Assembly: GCF_001625215.2 (NCBI RefSeq)
Contig: NC_030383.2
Location: 50,960,380 to 51,024,379, forward strand
Direction: 5' to 3'
Length of the DNA: 64,000 nt
Source of the DNA: Daucus carota subsp. sativus
Taxonomy: Eukaryota; Streptophyta; Magnoliopsida; Apiales; Apiaceae
This document shows positions 1 to 9,523 of this stretch, piece after piece. The notes under the pieces are model-generated. The model was not told the origin of the DNA. It saw only the letters and a list, made by a program, of their open reading frames with translations, and did no database searches. Position 1 is the stretch's first letter. The number at the start of each line of letters is the position of its first letter. The translations under genes and the position numbers were made by a program.

Positions 1-1705
1 TTGCAGATAATATTCCAACGGATGAGTTTTCAATAGATAATCCTAACATACGTTGAAAACACTGCTGAAGCATCCACTGAAATCCCTCAAGAAATATCAG
101 TTAAAATACTATCTCAGAATTCCAATCACTCTAGGAGTCAAGAGATGTCCAATTTAGGGCGAGCATTTCAAAATGCTAATCTGGATTCTAGCAATGAAGC
201 TACATCATCAAGGCAGTCACTTCCACCTCAGAAAAATGGACAAGGGATCATTCATTTGAATTAATTATTGGGGATGCAAATGCCTCTGTGCAAAGAAGGA
301 GAGCTACTCAAGATGAATGTCTCTATAGTGCTTTTCTCTCTCAAGATGAACCCAAGGTTGTCATCAGAAACAAGGCAAGTCAAGTAGCTAAAGGGTATTC
401 TCAATCTGAAGGGATTGATTTTGATAAAACCTTTTCCCTAGTTGCAAGATTGGGAGCTATCAGAATTTTCTTGGCCTATTTTGCTCATGCAAACTTCAAA
501 GTCTACCAAATGGATGTCAAAAGTGCTTTTCTAAATGGTGAACTGGAAGAAGAGGTCTATGTAAGTCATCCCCCTGGCTTTGAGGATCCGGATTTTCCAG
601 AGTATGTTTAATTTCTATTAAAAGCACTTTATGGCTTAAAGCAAGCACCAAGGACATGGTATGACACTCTTTCCCAATTTTTATTAGATAATCATTTTGT
701 TAGGAGAATTGTATATAAAACTCTAGTTTACATAAATGTAAATGGTGTTTTTATCTTAGTTCAAATTTATGTAGATGACATAATTTTTGGGTCCACGGAT
801 GAGAAACTTTGCAAAAAGTTTGCCAAACTTATGAAAAGTCAATATGAGATGAGTATGATGAGAGAGCTCACCTTCCTTCTTGGTTTACAAGTTAAACAAG
901 TTAAGGAAGGTACAGTATATTCATTAATCAAACTAAGGTATACTTAAGAATTTTGATTTAATGGATCACAAAGTAGCAAAAACTCCCATGGCAACTGGCA
1001 CAATATTAGAAATAAATCCTAATGAGAAATCTGTGGATATTTCTAGTTATAAAGGTATGGTTGGATCTCTCTTGTACTTGACAGCTAGCAGACCTGATAT
1101 CATGTTCTCTACATATTTATGTGCTAGATTTCAAGCAGACCTAAGGAGTCTCATTTGATTGCCATCAAAAGAATATTCAGATATCTTAAGGGAACACCAA
1201 ATCTTGGTATTTGGTACCCTAAAGACTCTGGATTTGATCTAATTGGCTATTCAGATGTTGATTTTACAGGGTGTGGAATTTATAGAAAAAACACATTTTG
1301 TTCATGTCAATTTCTTGGAGATAAGCTAATTTTATGGTTTAGCAAGAAGCAACAGTCAGTTTCAACCTCTACAGCTGAGGCTGGATACATTGTAGCTGGA
1401 AGCTGTTGTGCACAAATATTGTGGATGAGAAATCAATTACTTGATTATGGCTTAAAAGTCACTAATTCCCAATATTTTGTGACAACACCGGTGTTATTGC
1501 TATAATTGAGAATCATGTGCCACATTTAAGAACCAAGCATATTGACATCAAGTATCATTTCATAAGGGAGCATGTTATGGAAGGTACTGTTGAGCTGCAT
1601 TTTGTTCCAAGTGAAGAGAAAATTACAGATATTTTAACCAAGCCCCTTAATAAATCCACATTCACAAGTTTGGTAAGTAAATTAGGTATGTTAAATTTCT
1701 CTTAA
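1..1705 (+). pseudogene. Ty1/copia pol fragment (reverse transcriptase + RNase H), broken
   Basis: This is the second half of a copia polyprotein, entering the window already in progress. The linker before RT (motif [13 protein letters not shown], near 300-350), RT motifs [13 protein letters not shown] and [18 protein letters not shown] (380-560), the catalytic YVDD (768-779) and RNase H (GYSDVDFTG near 1247; STAEAGYIVAGS near 1370; TKPLNKS near 1640) lie in order. The reading frame is broken by stops or shifts near 609, 948, 1156 and 1503. At about 355 the linker joins RT directly, where family members have some 55-60 more residues including the start of RT, so there is also an internal deletion. 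An env-like ORF follows, which is the Sirevirus arrangement. It cannot encode an active enzyme. Integrase and gag lie outside the window or are lost. Confidence 0.93.
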
Positions 1706-2217
1706 TTTCTAGTGAATTTACCTGTTATTTGGAAGCCAGAAATTTACTGAGTTCAATTTTCTAAACATTGAATAATTTAAATTTCTGGAGTACGTAACGG
1801 TTATCTCAACTAATAAGTCTACAGAATTGTATTTTTTCTATTCAACGGATGCGTCTTGGACTCAACCGTTGAAAAATTTCAACGAATGCTCCTGCATGCA
1901 TCATCCGTTAAAAAGGATGCCAAAAGGGCGCCTGTCTTATCCGTTGTCATATCAGTTACATCTCAGCCGTTGAAATTACTTTTTTCTCTCCACTATTTTA
2001 TACATACATTCTGTGTGTAATTTTTGCGGAGTAAAATAAAAGTAATTCTTTTATAACGGTTATTTTTTAGCCAATCACAATAATTTTCTGGATTGGCATT
2101 TAGGCATTTTCATTTTATTTTCATTTCTTTTCATCTTGATCTTTCGAATTCAAGCACTCTCTTTCTCTCTACAAAAAATCTATAACCACTCTCTTGAAGC
2201 TCAACTACTGTGAATCA
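1706..2217 (+). other. Noncoding spacer between pol and env-like ORF
   Basis: No ORF continues here. The stretch carries several copies, in both orientations, of a short motif built on CAACGGATG / ATCCGTTGA (near 1843, 1864, 1880, 1902, 1942 and 1970). A pyrimidine-rich, leader-like tract precedes the env-like start at 2218. Sireviruses are known for short conserved motifs in noncoding parts, so this is probably element regulatory sequence rather than host DNA. Confidence 0.6.
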
Positions 2218-4297
2218 ATGGAACCAACTAAGAAGGACACTTCTCCCACTGGATTCATCTATGTGAAGAACAACTTTGCTTCTTTCATGGACACCGGAGT
2301 GATTGATAGAGATTATCACCGGATGATGAACTTCATCAAGTGCAGCAAGCTCTCATATGCAATGCTCTTCACTCCCACCATCGTCCATGAAGTTGTGGAA
2401 GAAATCTGGATCACTGCCGAGTTCAATATTGAGGATGAAACTATCTCCTTCACTCTTAAAAATAATAATCATATTGTGAATGTTGATATTGTTTCTACTT
2501 GCTTTAAAAGTCCTGAAAATGCTGTTGAATGCTTGCCATCTGATGTACAGTTAGTCAATTTGCTTAATGACATGAATTATGCTTTACTTACTACTCACTT
2601 AGGCAAAATTATTATGAGAGGTCTTAGAAAGGAATGGAGTTACTTGTGTGATGCTTTTATTAAAGCTTTCTTTAGTAAGATAAGTAATTTTAATGCTATA
2701 ACCTCTCAAATTCTTCAAATGTTTTATATGTATCTTACCAATTAGTACTTTAATTTCGGTGGTTTGATGATCCAATAAATTGGAGAGAAACTGGGTGATA
2801 GGGAATCTAGACCTAGAAATATCAATTATGCTAGGTTTTTGATGATGTTAGCTAATCATGTAAATGATAAGCATATTATTGCTAACCCAAATGCAAAAGT
2901 AGAAAGTTGGGTACATGAGAAGAGGATCTTTAGTGATCTCTTAAGGATGATCCCGCACTCCACTGTGGATCTCAATTACCTGTCAGTCTTGAAAGCAAGT
3001 AATGAAGGTAAAATCTTTGGTTACTCCTTTAATCCATCTTCCAACCCCTCTTCTTCTCAAACTATCACTATGGATGCTGGTATGCCCCACAGCATCCTAC
3101 CGAAGTGACTAAAACCCAAATAGAAATCCAAGTCTCAAAAGCCAACCTCAAATGCCTCCCAAAAGGCACCTGTTGTAAAATCCAAGAAATCTAAACATGT
3201 GGGGAGTGTCTTGATGGGTAGTGAGGGTGAGGGAAGGGATGTCATCCGTTGACAACTGCAATGCCTTCAAATTCTGTAATCACAACTACAGTTGATCACA
3301 TCATAATAGCTCAGACTCTTTTAGGATTGAGGGCAGGGAGTGACACAGTGGAGAGGAAGCCTTGGGAGTTGGCAAAAGGAGAGGATATGGAGAGTCTGGC
3401 TATTTCTTCCAGCCAGGAAGAAGGAGAGCTTGTGAATACCTCTTTAGTAAGAGAAGATGAGGGAGAGGTGAGCTGTGTGGTGAGCCAAGGGGAGCCCTTG
3501 ATGCAAGAAAAGAGAGAAAATGAGAGAAATGCAGGTGTCAATGATGGACCAAGTGAGATGGAATTTCAACAAGAATATAGGTCTCTCATAAACGGCATCT
3601 CACTTGAGCCTGAGACCTTTGCTCGTGGATTTTCAGCCTATCAGACTTTTGCTAGGATGGATACTCAAGCTACAGAAAGGTCACTCAACCTTATTCACAG
3701 CTAAGAATCCATGTTGAGAGCAAAGGGTGCTTTGGCTGCTCTACCTCTAGGTGATAGTGAGGATTTTGAGTATGTTGGTAGTCATGAAGAATTCCAAGAT
3801 GCAGTTGAGCTGTCTTTCGGAGAGGAAGATGAAGGACCCTCAAACACTATTAGTCTCTCAGCTTAAGTATCTTGTCAATCTGCAAATGCCATTGTTGTGG
3901 ATTACGAACTCCAAAGACAGGCCACAACACTTCTATCTGCTAAACCAAGCAGTTCTTCTTCTAATATCACAGCCACATTTGCAAGTCAATCTATGATAAC
4001 CTCAAACTTCAGAAGTACCAGTCCCTCTTCTCAGGTAAGAAATGGACCATATCAAATCTTTAATCACTTCTCTCAAGTCTGAGTTGAATACCAAGATTGA
4101 TGCAAGGATGCCTGAGAAGTTGATTACTACTATGACTGAGTCTTCTAAGAAATCTGAGAAACTTGAAGCCAGACTGGACGATATTGAAGCAAAGCTGCAA
4201 AACATTAATGCAAGAATGAGTGAGATGATTCAGCATCAAAGGATTCAAACTGATCTTCTTCAGCATCTTCTCTGTTATTTATACAATGCAAACAATA
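2218..4297 (+). pseudogene. Sirevirus env-like ORF, N-terminal half, degenerate
   Basis: Translation from ATG 2218 (MEPTKKDTSPTG) gives the domain often annotated as putative plant transposon protein in the ORF that follows pol in Sirevirus-type copia elements. It is open to the stop at 2743. Pieces of the same product continue at 2839-3108 and 3249-3704 (acidic, Glu/Ser-rich). A heptad-like coiled coil lies at 4042-4290 (LITSLKSELN, KKSEKLEARLDDIEAKL). Frame changes separate the pieces. The product of this ORF class is structural or unknown; the name env-like rests on position and coiled coils, not on shown function. The ORF stops where the LTR of an oppositely oriented element begins at about 4298, and its C-terminal half is missing on this strand. 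Confidence 0.8.
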
Positions 4298-5323
4298 AGT
4301 TAGATTGTAGAAGGGGGGTTGAATACAATCTACAAAAATTTTAACAAATTCTTGCTCAACAGATTATATTCAAACTAAAAGAGAACATTAAAACTAAAAC
4401 AGAAATTTAAAGAACAAGGACCTTAAAAATTTTAGGTGGATTATTTGATCCACCTGAGAGATTCTTATATTAAGAACCTTCCAAGTAAAAATACTTGGCT
4501 GCTTACAAAAGAATGAAGAGCAGAAGCTTACAATTTCTTGCTAACTTTTTCTAGTGCTTTGCTCTTCAGTTCTTGGTGTTTGGATACTTTGAAATGTAAA
4601 TTACCAAGTGAATATATACTATTACAAACAAAACTATTCTGTAAAAGTATTTTCCAACTCAATTTCTAGCTAATACAAATATAGAATTTCTTGGACTTGA
4701 TACAGCATTTGGCAGCTTGAAATTCTTGTTGCTTTGCCAGAAATGGTAGGCTTCGAAATTCTCAATATTTGACTAAACTGCTTTTGGTTTAGCTTCCAAA
4801 ACTGGTGCAGCATCTGTTGCATCAACCCATGTGCTCTTTGTCTTTTACTTGACTTGTAACTGTCAATTGCTGATTGTCAATTGTTAATATTATCAATTGA
4901 TAATATTCTTGAACTATCAATTGATAAGTTGTTCAGAATGAGCGATTGATAGTCTTCCTTGAATTATCGATTGATGGTGTTGATGTAGCGATTGATAAGC
5001 TCCCTTAATTAGCCATTGATACTTCATGACTAGCGATCGATCTTCACTTCACTTGAATAGATTACATGACTTCACATATTTACAATTATGTCACCCTATC
5101 TAAACATCCATTGATAGATCAACTGCTAATTTAAAAGTACTCATAACAATACATCAATTGCTAAGATGCTCCAAATTTGTTACAGTACCACATCATCCGT
5201 TGATGGGTGAATCTGATCAATTGATACTGCCTTAGCATGCTATCAATTGATCAACTACATGCAATTTTATTCTAAGTAAGAATAAAAACACTTTGTATCA
5301 TCAAGCATCACATATTCCTAACA
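4298..5323 (-). repeat. 3' LTR of a minus-strand copia/Sirevirus element
   Basis: On the minus strand the repeat begins TGTTAGGAATATG at 5323, directly after a purine tract, and ends with a G-tract hairpin and CTAAC near 4298 (one terminal base changed from the expected TGTTAG inverse). Its length is about 1,026 bp. Between 4861 and 5256 it carries many near-palindromic ATCAATTGAT / CGATTGAT copies. The far end cuts directly into the coiled-coil ORF of the plus-strand element, which suggests integration there. The matching 5' LTR was not found. Confidence 0.8.
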
Positions 5324-5324
5324 A

Positions 5325-5338
5325 TCTCCCCATATTTA
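5325..5338 (-). other. Polypurine tract of minus-strand element
   Basis: The minus strand reads AAATATGGGGAGAT directly before the LTR start TGTTAGG. This is the place and composition of the plus-strand-priming polypurine tract of an LTR retrotransposon, and it fixes the orientation of the LTR at 4298-5323. Confidence 0.7.
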
Positions 5339-5554
5339 TATCTGTAGGAATTTCAGATATAAATTTGAGGTGCTTGATGATTACAAAACACACAATAAAG
5401 AAAACAGATATCTTTGCATTAAGAAGAGAATTTAATTACTGAAAGATAAGAGTTTTACAATGATTGGATTTTTGCTCCTCTAGACTGAGCAGATGTTCAT
5501 GATTGATTTTTCTTTTGCCTGGCCAGTTTCTTGTTTATCTCCCTTTCTAGATCT

Positions 5555-7125
5555 TCAATGAATTTGGCTCTCTGTGATCTTGGTATCAAGCTTTTTCTGC
5601 ATGGCCCTCAAGATATCTATGTCTGCATTTCTAGCATGATCCTTCAGTCTGAAGAATCTCTTAATGCCTTGATCATCTCTGAAGGTCATTAATCTTGAGG
5701 GTTGGTTGTGAATGCAGCTACCAGTATCAGGAAGAGACAACCTTAAGGGTAACTCAGAAGGTTCATTCCATTTTCTTCTCACATCTTAAATTTTCTTGAG
5801 AATTTCATTTCTGATTCCTTGAGAGAATGATGTCCAGTTGTCTAGCTTCATGTACACAGTTTTGAGAATATTGTAGTCTTAATCCAAGATCCTTTCAAGT
5901 GGCCATGCAATTTTTGCTTGTGAAGAGTAGTGGAACTCCAGCCTTTCTGGATATCTTTTAGTCCTTGTCAAGGCCTTTATATTTTGCAATTCATCCAGAT
6001 ACAGCTCAATTGGAGGCTGTTCACTGATATGAAATGCATATGCATAAGTAGATTTGGGAACCTTGACAATTTCTGGCACAGGAGGAACTACCACTTCTCT
6101 TGTTGGAGATTTGACCTGAACAGGTCCAACTGGATTATATCTTTTAGGATTTCCTCCTTTCTTTTTGATATGGCCAGACATGTGTTTGGTCTTGCTTCTA
6201 GTTTTGCTTTTCTTTGGCCTCAAGGAATCTGCCAGCTCATCCTCTTTTGTTACAAAGATTTTTGGAAAATTCATGGATTAGATGTCAAACTGATCTACTG
6301 GCTCTTTCTTGAGCTCTTCTGGATTGATAAGTGTTTCAGGTTGAACTGTAGAAGTAGGAGGTGGATCTTGTTTTGGAGACTTGACTACTTCTTCTTGAAA
6401 ATCCACAGTCAAGTTTGGTACTGTTTTCTTCACACCAGCCCTAGACTTCTTCTTAGCTTTCTTTCCTTTTTCTCCAGATTCTTCTTGGCTTCATCCAGGA
6501 TTTGTTGCTGAATATCAATGTTGGATTCATCATCAGCCAAATCAAACATCTCCTCATCAAGTTCTTCTAGGAGCTGTGCAGCAAATCTTTCAATATCTGC
6601 ATCATCATTTGCAGAAGGCCCTTTGTTCCTTTCCTGTTCTTCTTTAGCCTTAGCATACAAGAGGTGTCCAGGAGGCACACAGATAATTTCATTATTCCTT
6701 GTAATGTAGGCAAACTCAGATCTTAACACAGTGTCTTGATCTAGTTTGCCAATGACTAGCTTTAGCTTAACAGGCTTCCCTTCTGCAATATCTTTGGCTT
6801 CTTGTTCAGCTCTCTCTTTCTCAGCCCATTCTCTTTCTTTCTTCTCTTCCTCAGTTTCATCCCATTTCTTGCCAAATTTACCCATGTGTATGGCAAGACC
6901 AAGTAGTTTGGATTTATCAGATTTTGGCATGGGAAAATCTTCAACAAGCTTGTTCTTCCCATGTGGCTTCTTTGGGGATGGAGGATCAATTAAGCAAGGC
7001 CTAAACTCATTAACTGAAGATGGCTCACCTTGACACTTGATACTTTTGACTTGAGCAGTCTTTGATTTCTTCTTAGGTGGCTGTCTTTTCTTTGATGCTG
7101 GAGGAGCCTTAGATTTTAAAACCAG
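5555..7125 (-). pseudogene. Sirevirus env-like ORF, C-terminal half, degenerate
   Basis: Reading 7125 down to 5555 on the minus strand gives, in order: a Lys/Pro-rich basic part (KKRQPPKKKSK), a charged helix (WDETEEEKKEREWAEKERAE), a conserved block (LRSEFAYITRNNEIICVPPG), a second basic part (RPKKSKTRSKTK, PKRYNPVGPVQVKSP) and a C-terminal block (LRLSLPDTGSCIHNQPSRL). Three reading-frame segments (6430-7125, 5879-6274, 5555-5782) are separated by stops or shifts. The product class is the same as the plus-strand ORF at 2218-4297, but this is the other half of it. The polypurine tract and 3' LTR follow downstream, so this is the 3' end of an element whose 5' part is lost at about 7125. Confidence 0.8.
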
Positions 7126-7415
7126 AGCAATTTTAAGCATAAGAAGCAATATAAAGTCAGGATGCATATTCAATAAAAAGTTTGGCAATTCTTTACCAAC
7201 ACGCCAAAAGTTACGCGGTCCTTGCTCAGTGTCGGGAAACTACATAATATCAGGGAATCTCCAGAACAACTTAAATAACAATCAACTTACGTAGGCAAAT
7301 ATGATTAAAATTACCACAAATGGGGAGGATTATCGATCTCACCACTGTCACGAATCCTCTTCCACTTTTCTACCAATTCCATTTTTATAATCTCCAATTT
7401 ATGTTCCTTGGAAAC
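7126..7415 (-). pseudogene. Captured exon(s) of an unrecognised host gene
   Basis: On the minus strand a 101-nt open segment (7415-7315) is bounded by a good acceptor (CCCACAG) and donor (GTAATTTT). It reads KEHKLEIIKMELVEKWKRIR then SGEIDNPPHLW. A second coding-like piece follows at about 7275-7126 (FPDTEQGPRNFWRVGKELP, HPDFILLLMLK) with one in-frame stop near 7240. It then runs in the same frame into the env-like ORF at about 7125. It looks like a piece of a spliced plant gene rather than retroelement sequence, but I do not recognise the family. Whether it was captured by the element or only adjoins it after a deletion cannot be told. Confidence 0.45.
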
Positions 7416-8238
7416 CTGTGGGATTTCATAACTAATTTATTTACATGGCTATTTACTGTACATCATGTATTTACTTAATCATTAGTTGGATTTGATACAA
7501 TCTCTGATCAGAATTGACTATTTTTCTTTCAATAAACTAAGTAATTAGGCAACTTATACATAACTATACCAATTTAATAGGAAGAAACGAACATTTTACT
7601 TGAATTTCTTACATGTCAGCATGCACTCCCAAACAAGAATTTAACATATGAATTAATCGCTAATACAATACACATTATTTAGTAATATATCACAATTATA
7701 AACTGGAACTAATTATAACCTGTTGAAAGTTCAATTTCACGTTTAAACACCAAACGATTATTCTTGATATGTCAACATGTCATTCAAATTTTGTCGGGGA
7801 GAGGATTGCAGAATAAAAGATTCAAGATCACACAACAATGTCTACACGATTCAAGGGGAAGAGAGTTTTTTTTATTACATTTGTTGTATTCTGATGTAGG
7901 GACTCCATCTCTGCGGATTTCCAAAATATTAATATAAACTCGACATAATTCATTTAAGCAAAATGTTTGTATATCATTTTGTATCGATATACACGTTGCA
8001 TAACTTATTTACTTTTTAGTTAGAGGTGTGAAATAGATTGTTGTAAGATATATATATATATATTTTTATTTATGAGTTCAAGTTATAGTTGTCATAGTAA
8101 AAATTCTGGTCAGTAGTACGAATAATTGTAAGGATGTATTTATTAAAATTATATATTTCAAACGTGAAATATATCTGTAAATTTTTTTAAATGCTTTTAC
8201 ACAAAATAAAAAAAGCAGACGATGGTCATCGGAGCTGA
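7416..8238. other. AT-rich spacer, no gene seen
   Basis: Both strands are AT-rich with short AT runs (near 8050) and no supported ORF, exon or terminal-repeat pair. It is probably decayed retroelement interior or host intergenic DNA. Confidence 0.5.
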
Positions 8239-8532
8239 CTAAATTGTAATAATAAGAAAAACCAGTTGAAGTGCGTCGTCAAGATTCATTTCTTCACTCT
8301 CTTCATCTGTATACTCAGAAAGTTCTTTCGGAACAGTTCTATGAGGTATAAACATACCATCCTCTTCGTGTGCTAATATGACGTTCATCGGAGTCGTAAC
8401 AACCTTGGTTAATATCCCAACATATTTTCTGTTGGCGGTGCGGAGGAACAACAACATATGTCTCTTCCATAGGCCAAAGTGCTTCTTTCTGAACGGTGGG
8501 ATTTTAATGCTACTGATCTTTTGTGTACTCAT
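8239..8532 (-). pseudogene. Copia gag N-terminal fragment
   Basis: From ATG at 8532 (minus) the ORF reads MSTQKISSIKIPPFRKKHFG, then LWKRHMLLFLRTANRKYVGI and later LDDALQLV. This is the start of a copia gag (UBN2-like), where the conserved pattern is I-x-I-PPF-x-x-x-x-(Y/F)-x-x-W-K. Only 97 residues survive; full-length gag is several hundred residues with a zinc knuckle, and neither the rest nor pol follows. A primer-binding site and LTR lie just upstream (8695-9408), so this is the 5' end of a separate, 3'-truncated minus-strand element. Confidence 0.85.
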
Positions 8533-8694
8533 GTTTAAGGATTTGAAGTGAATAGTGTTTGGATGAGATTTGGATTTTTGAAAGAAAAATATTTTAAATC
8601 AGAATTAATTTTTGGAATAAAATTAATTCGAATAAAAAATATTTGGACGTTACAGAGTGTGTATAGGATCTAATACGGTAAATTAGTATCAACC

Positions 8695-8706
8695 GCTCTG
8701 ATGCCA
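8695..8706 (-). other. Primer-binding site (initiator Met tRNA type)
   Basis: The minus strand reads TGGCATCAGAGC, one base different from the usual TGGTATCAGAGC complementary to the 3' end of initiator tRNA-Met. It starts two bases after the LTR end CCTAACA and lies upstream of the gag fragment, where reverse transcription of a copia element would begin. Confidence 0.8.
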
Positions 8707-8708
8707 AT

Positions 8709-9408
8709 TGTTAGGTCCTGAGACGATTGTAGAAGGGGGGGCGGGGTTGAATACAATCGCCAGAAAATAATCGCGGCAGAATAATCTAATTCGTGTTTAA
8801 CTTGATAATCACATTTTAATTAATTAATATAACAATGTGTAAGTCGTTATATAATTAATAAGGTTCAGTTTTAATGTCCATTAAAGTTCGTGGAATAAAT
8901 TCGACAGGATGTATTTTAACATAGTGATTAAAACAACCAAGTGATTAAAGCACAGGAAACTGTGGATTTAACGAATAGCAAGTTACAAACAACTTGAAAG
9001 TTTAAGTGATGAGATGTGTGAGTCTAAGTGAGATATTTTATCGTAACGGGTGGTCAGTTTAATATAAAACCCTGAGCAAATTGTTATAATTAGTACAAAT
9101 ACTAATTTATTAATAATATTATAAAGACACATACCTTTGAGTTATTTTTAATCAAAATCAAAACTCTTGATTTTATTAATTATTAAACAATTTTAATGAG
9201 AGTTCGCAAAGCTCAGACATAATTTCTAAATTTTTAGTAATATATTAAAAATTTACTATTCACAATTTCACACCGCCTCCGCATTATTATTTATATAAAT
9301 GGCAGGATATAAAATATAATAGGAATGTCGGGGTATACCAGCGGGTACCAGACAAGAAAGGAAGAAAACAAAAATAAAGCTAGCGGCCCTATAAATACTA
9401 CCTTAACA
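8709..9408 (-). repeat. 5' LTR of minus-strand copia element (outer end provisional)
   Basis: The inner end is certain: minus-strand CCTAACA abuts the primer-binding site, and a G-tract hairpin lies just inside (8724-8759). The outer end is my best guess, TGTTAAGG on the minus strand at 9408, which makes inverted ends with TGTTAGG at 8709 and a length of 700 bp. No second copy is present to prove it. If correct, the TATA-like box of the next gene sits inside this LTR. Apart from the hairpin it does not resemble the LTR at 4298-5323. Confidence 0.6.
9390..9397 (+). promoter_or_regulatory. Candidate TATA box for the 9524 gene
   Basis: TATAAATA lies 127 bp before the ATG, a normal distance for a plant promoter with a short leader. 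It falls at the very edge of the presumed retroelement LTR. Confidence 0.5.
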
Positions 9409-9523
9409 TAGGAGGTACATTACTATAAAATCATTACACCACTCTTCCTTTGTTTCCGCTCATCGCTTTTCACCTTCCCAATAAAATACCCCAAAAGAAA
9501 CAGTCTAGCTATATTAACTTACA

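Noticed and set aside
5930..7033. Plus-strand ORFs across the env-like region
   Set aside because: Antisense to the recognisable minus-strand env-like product.
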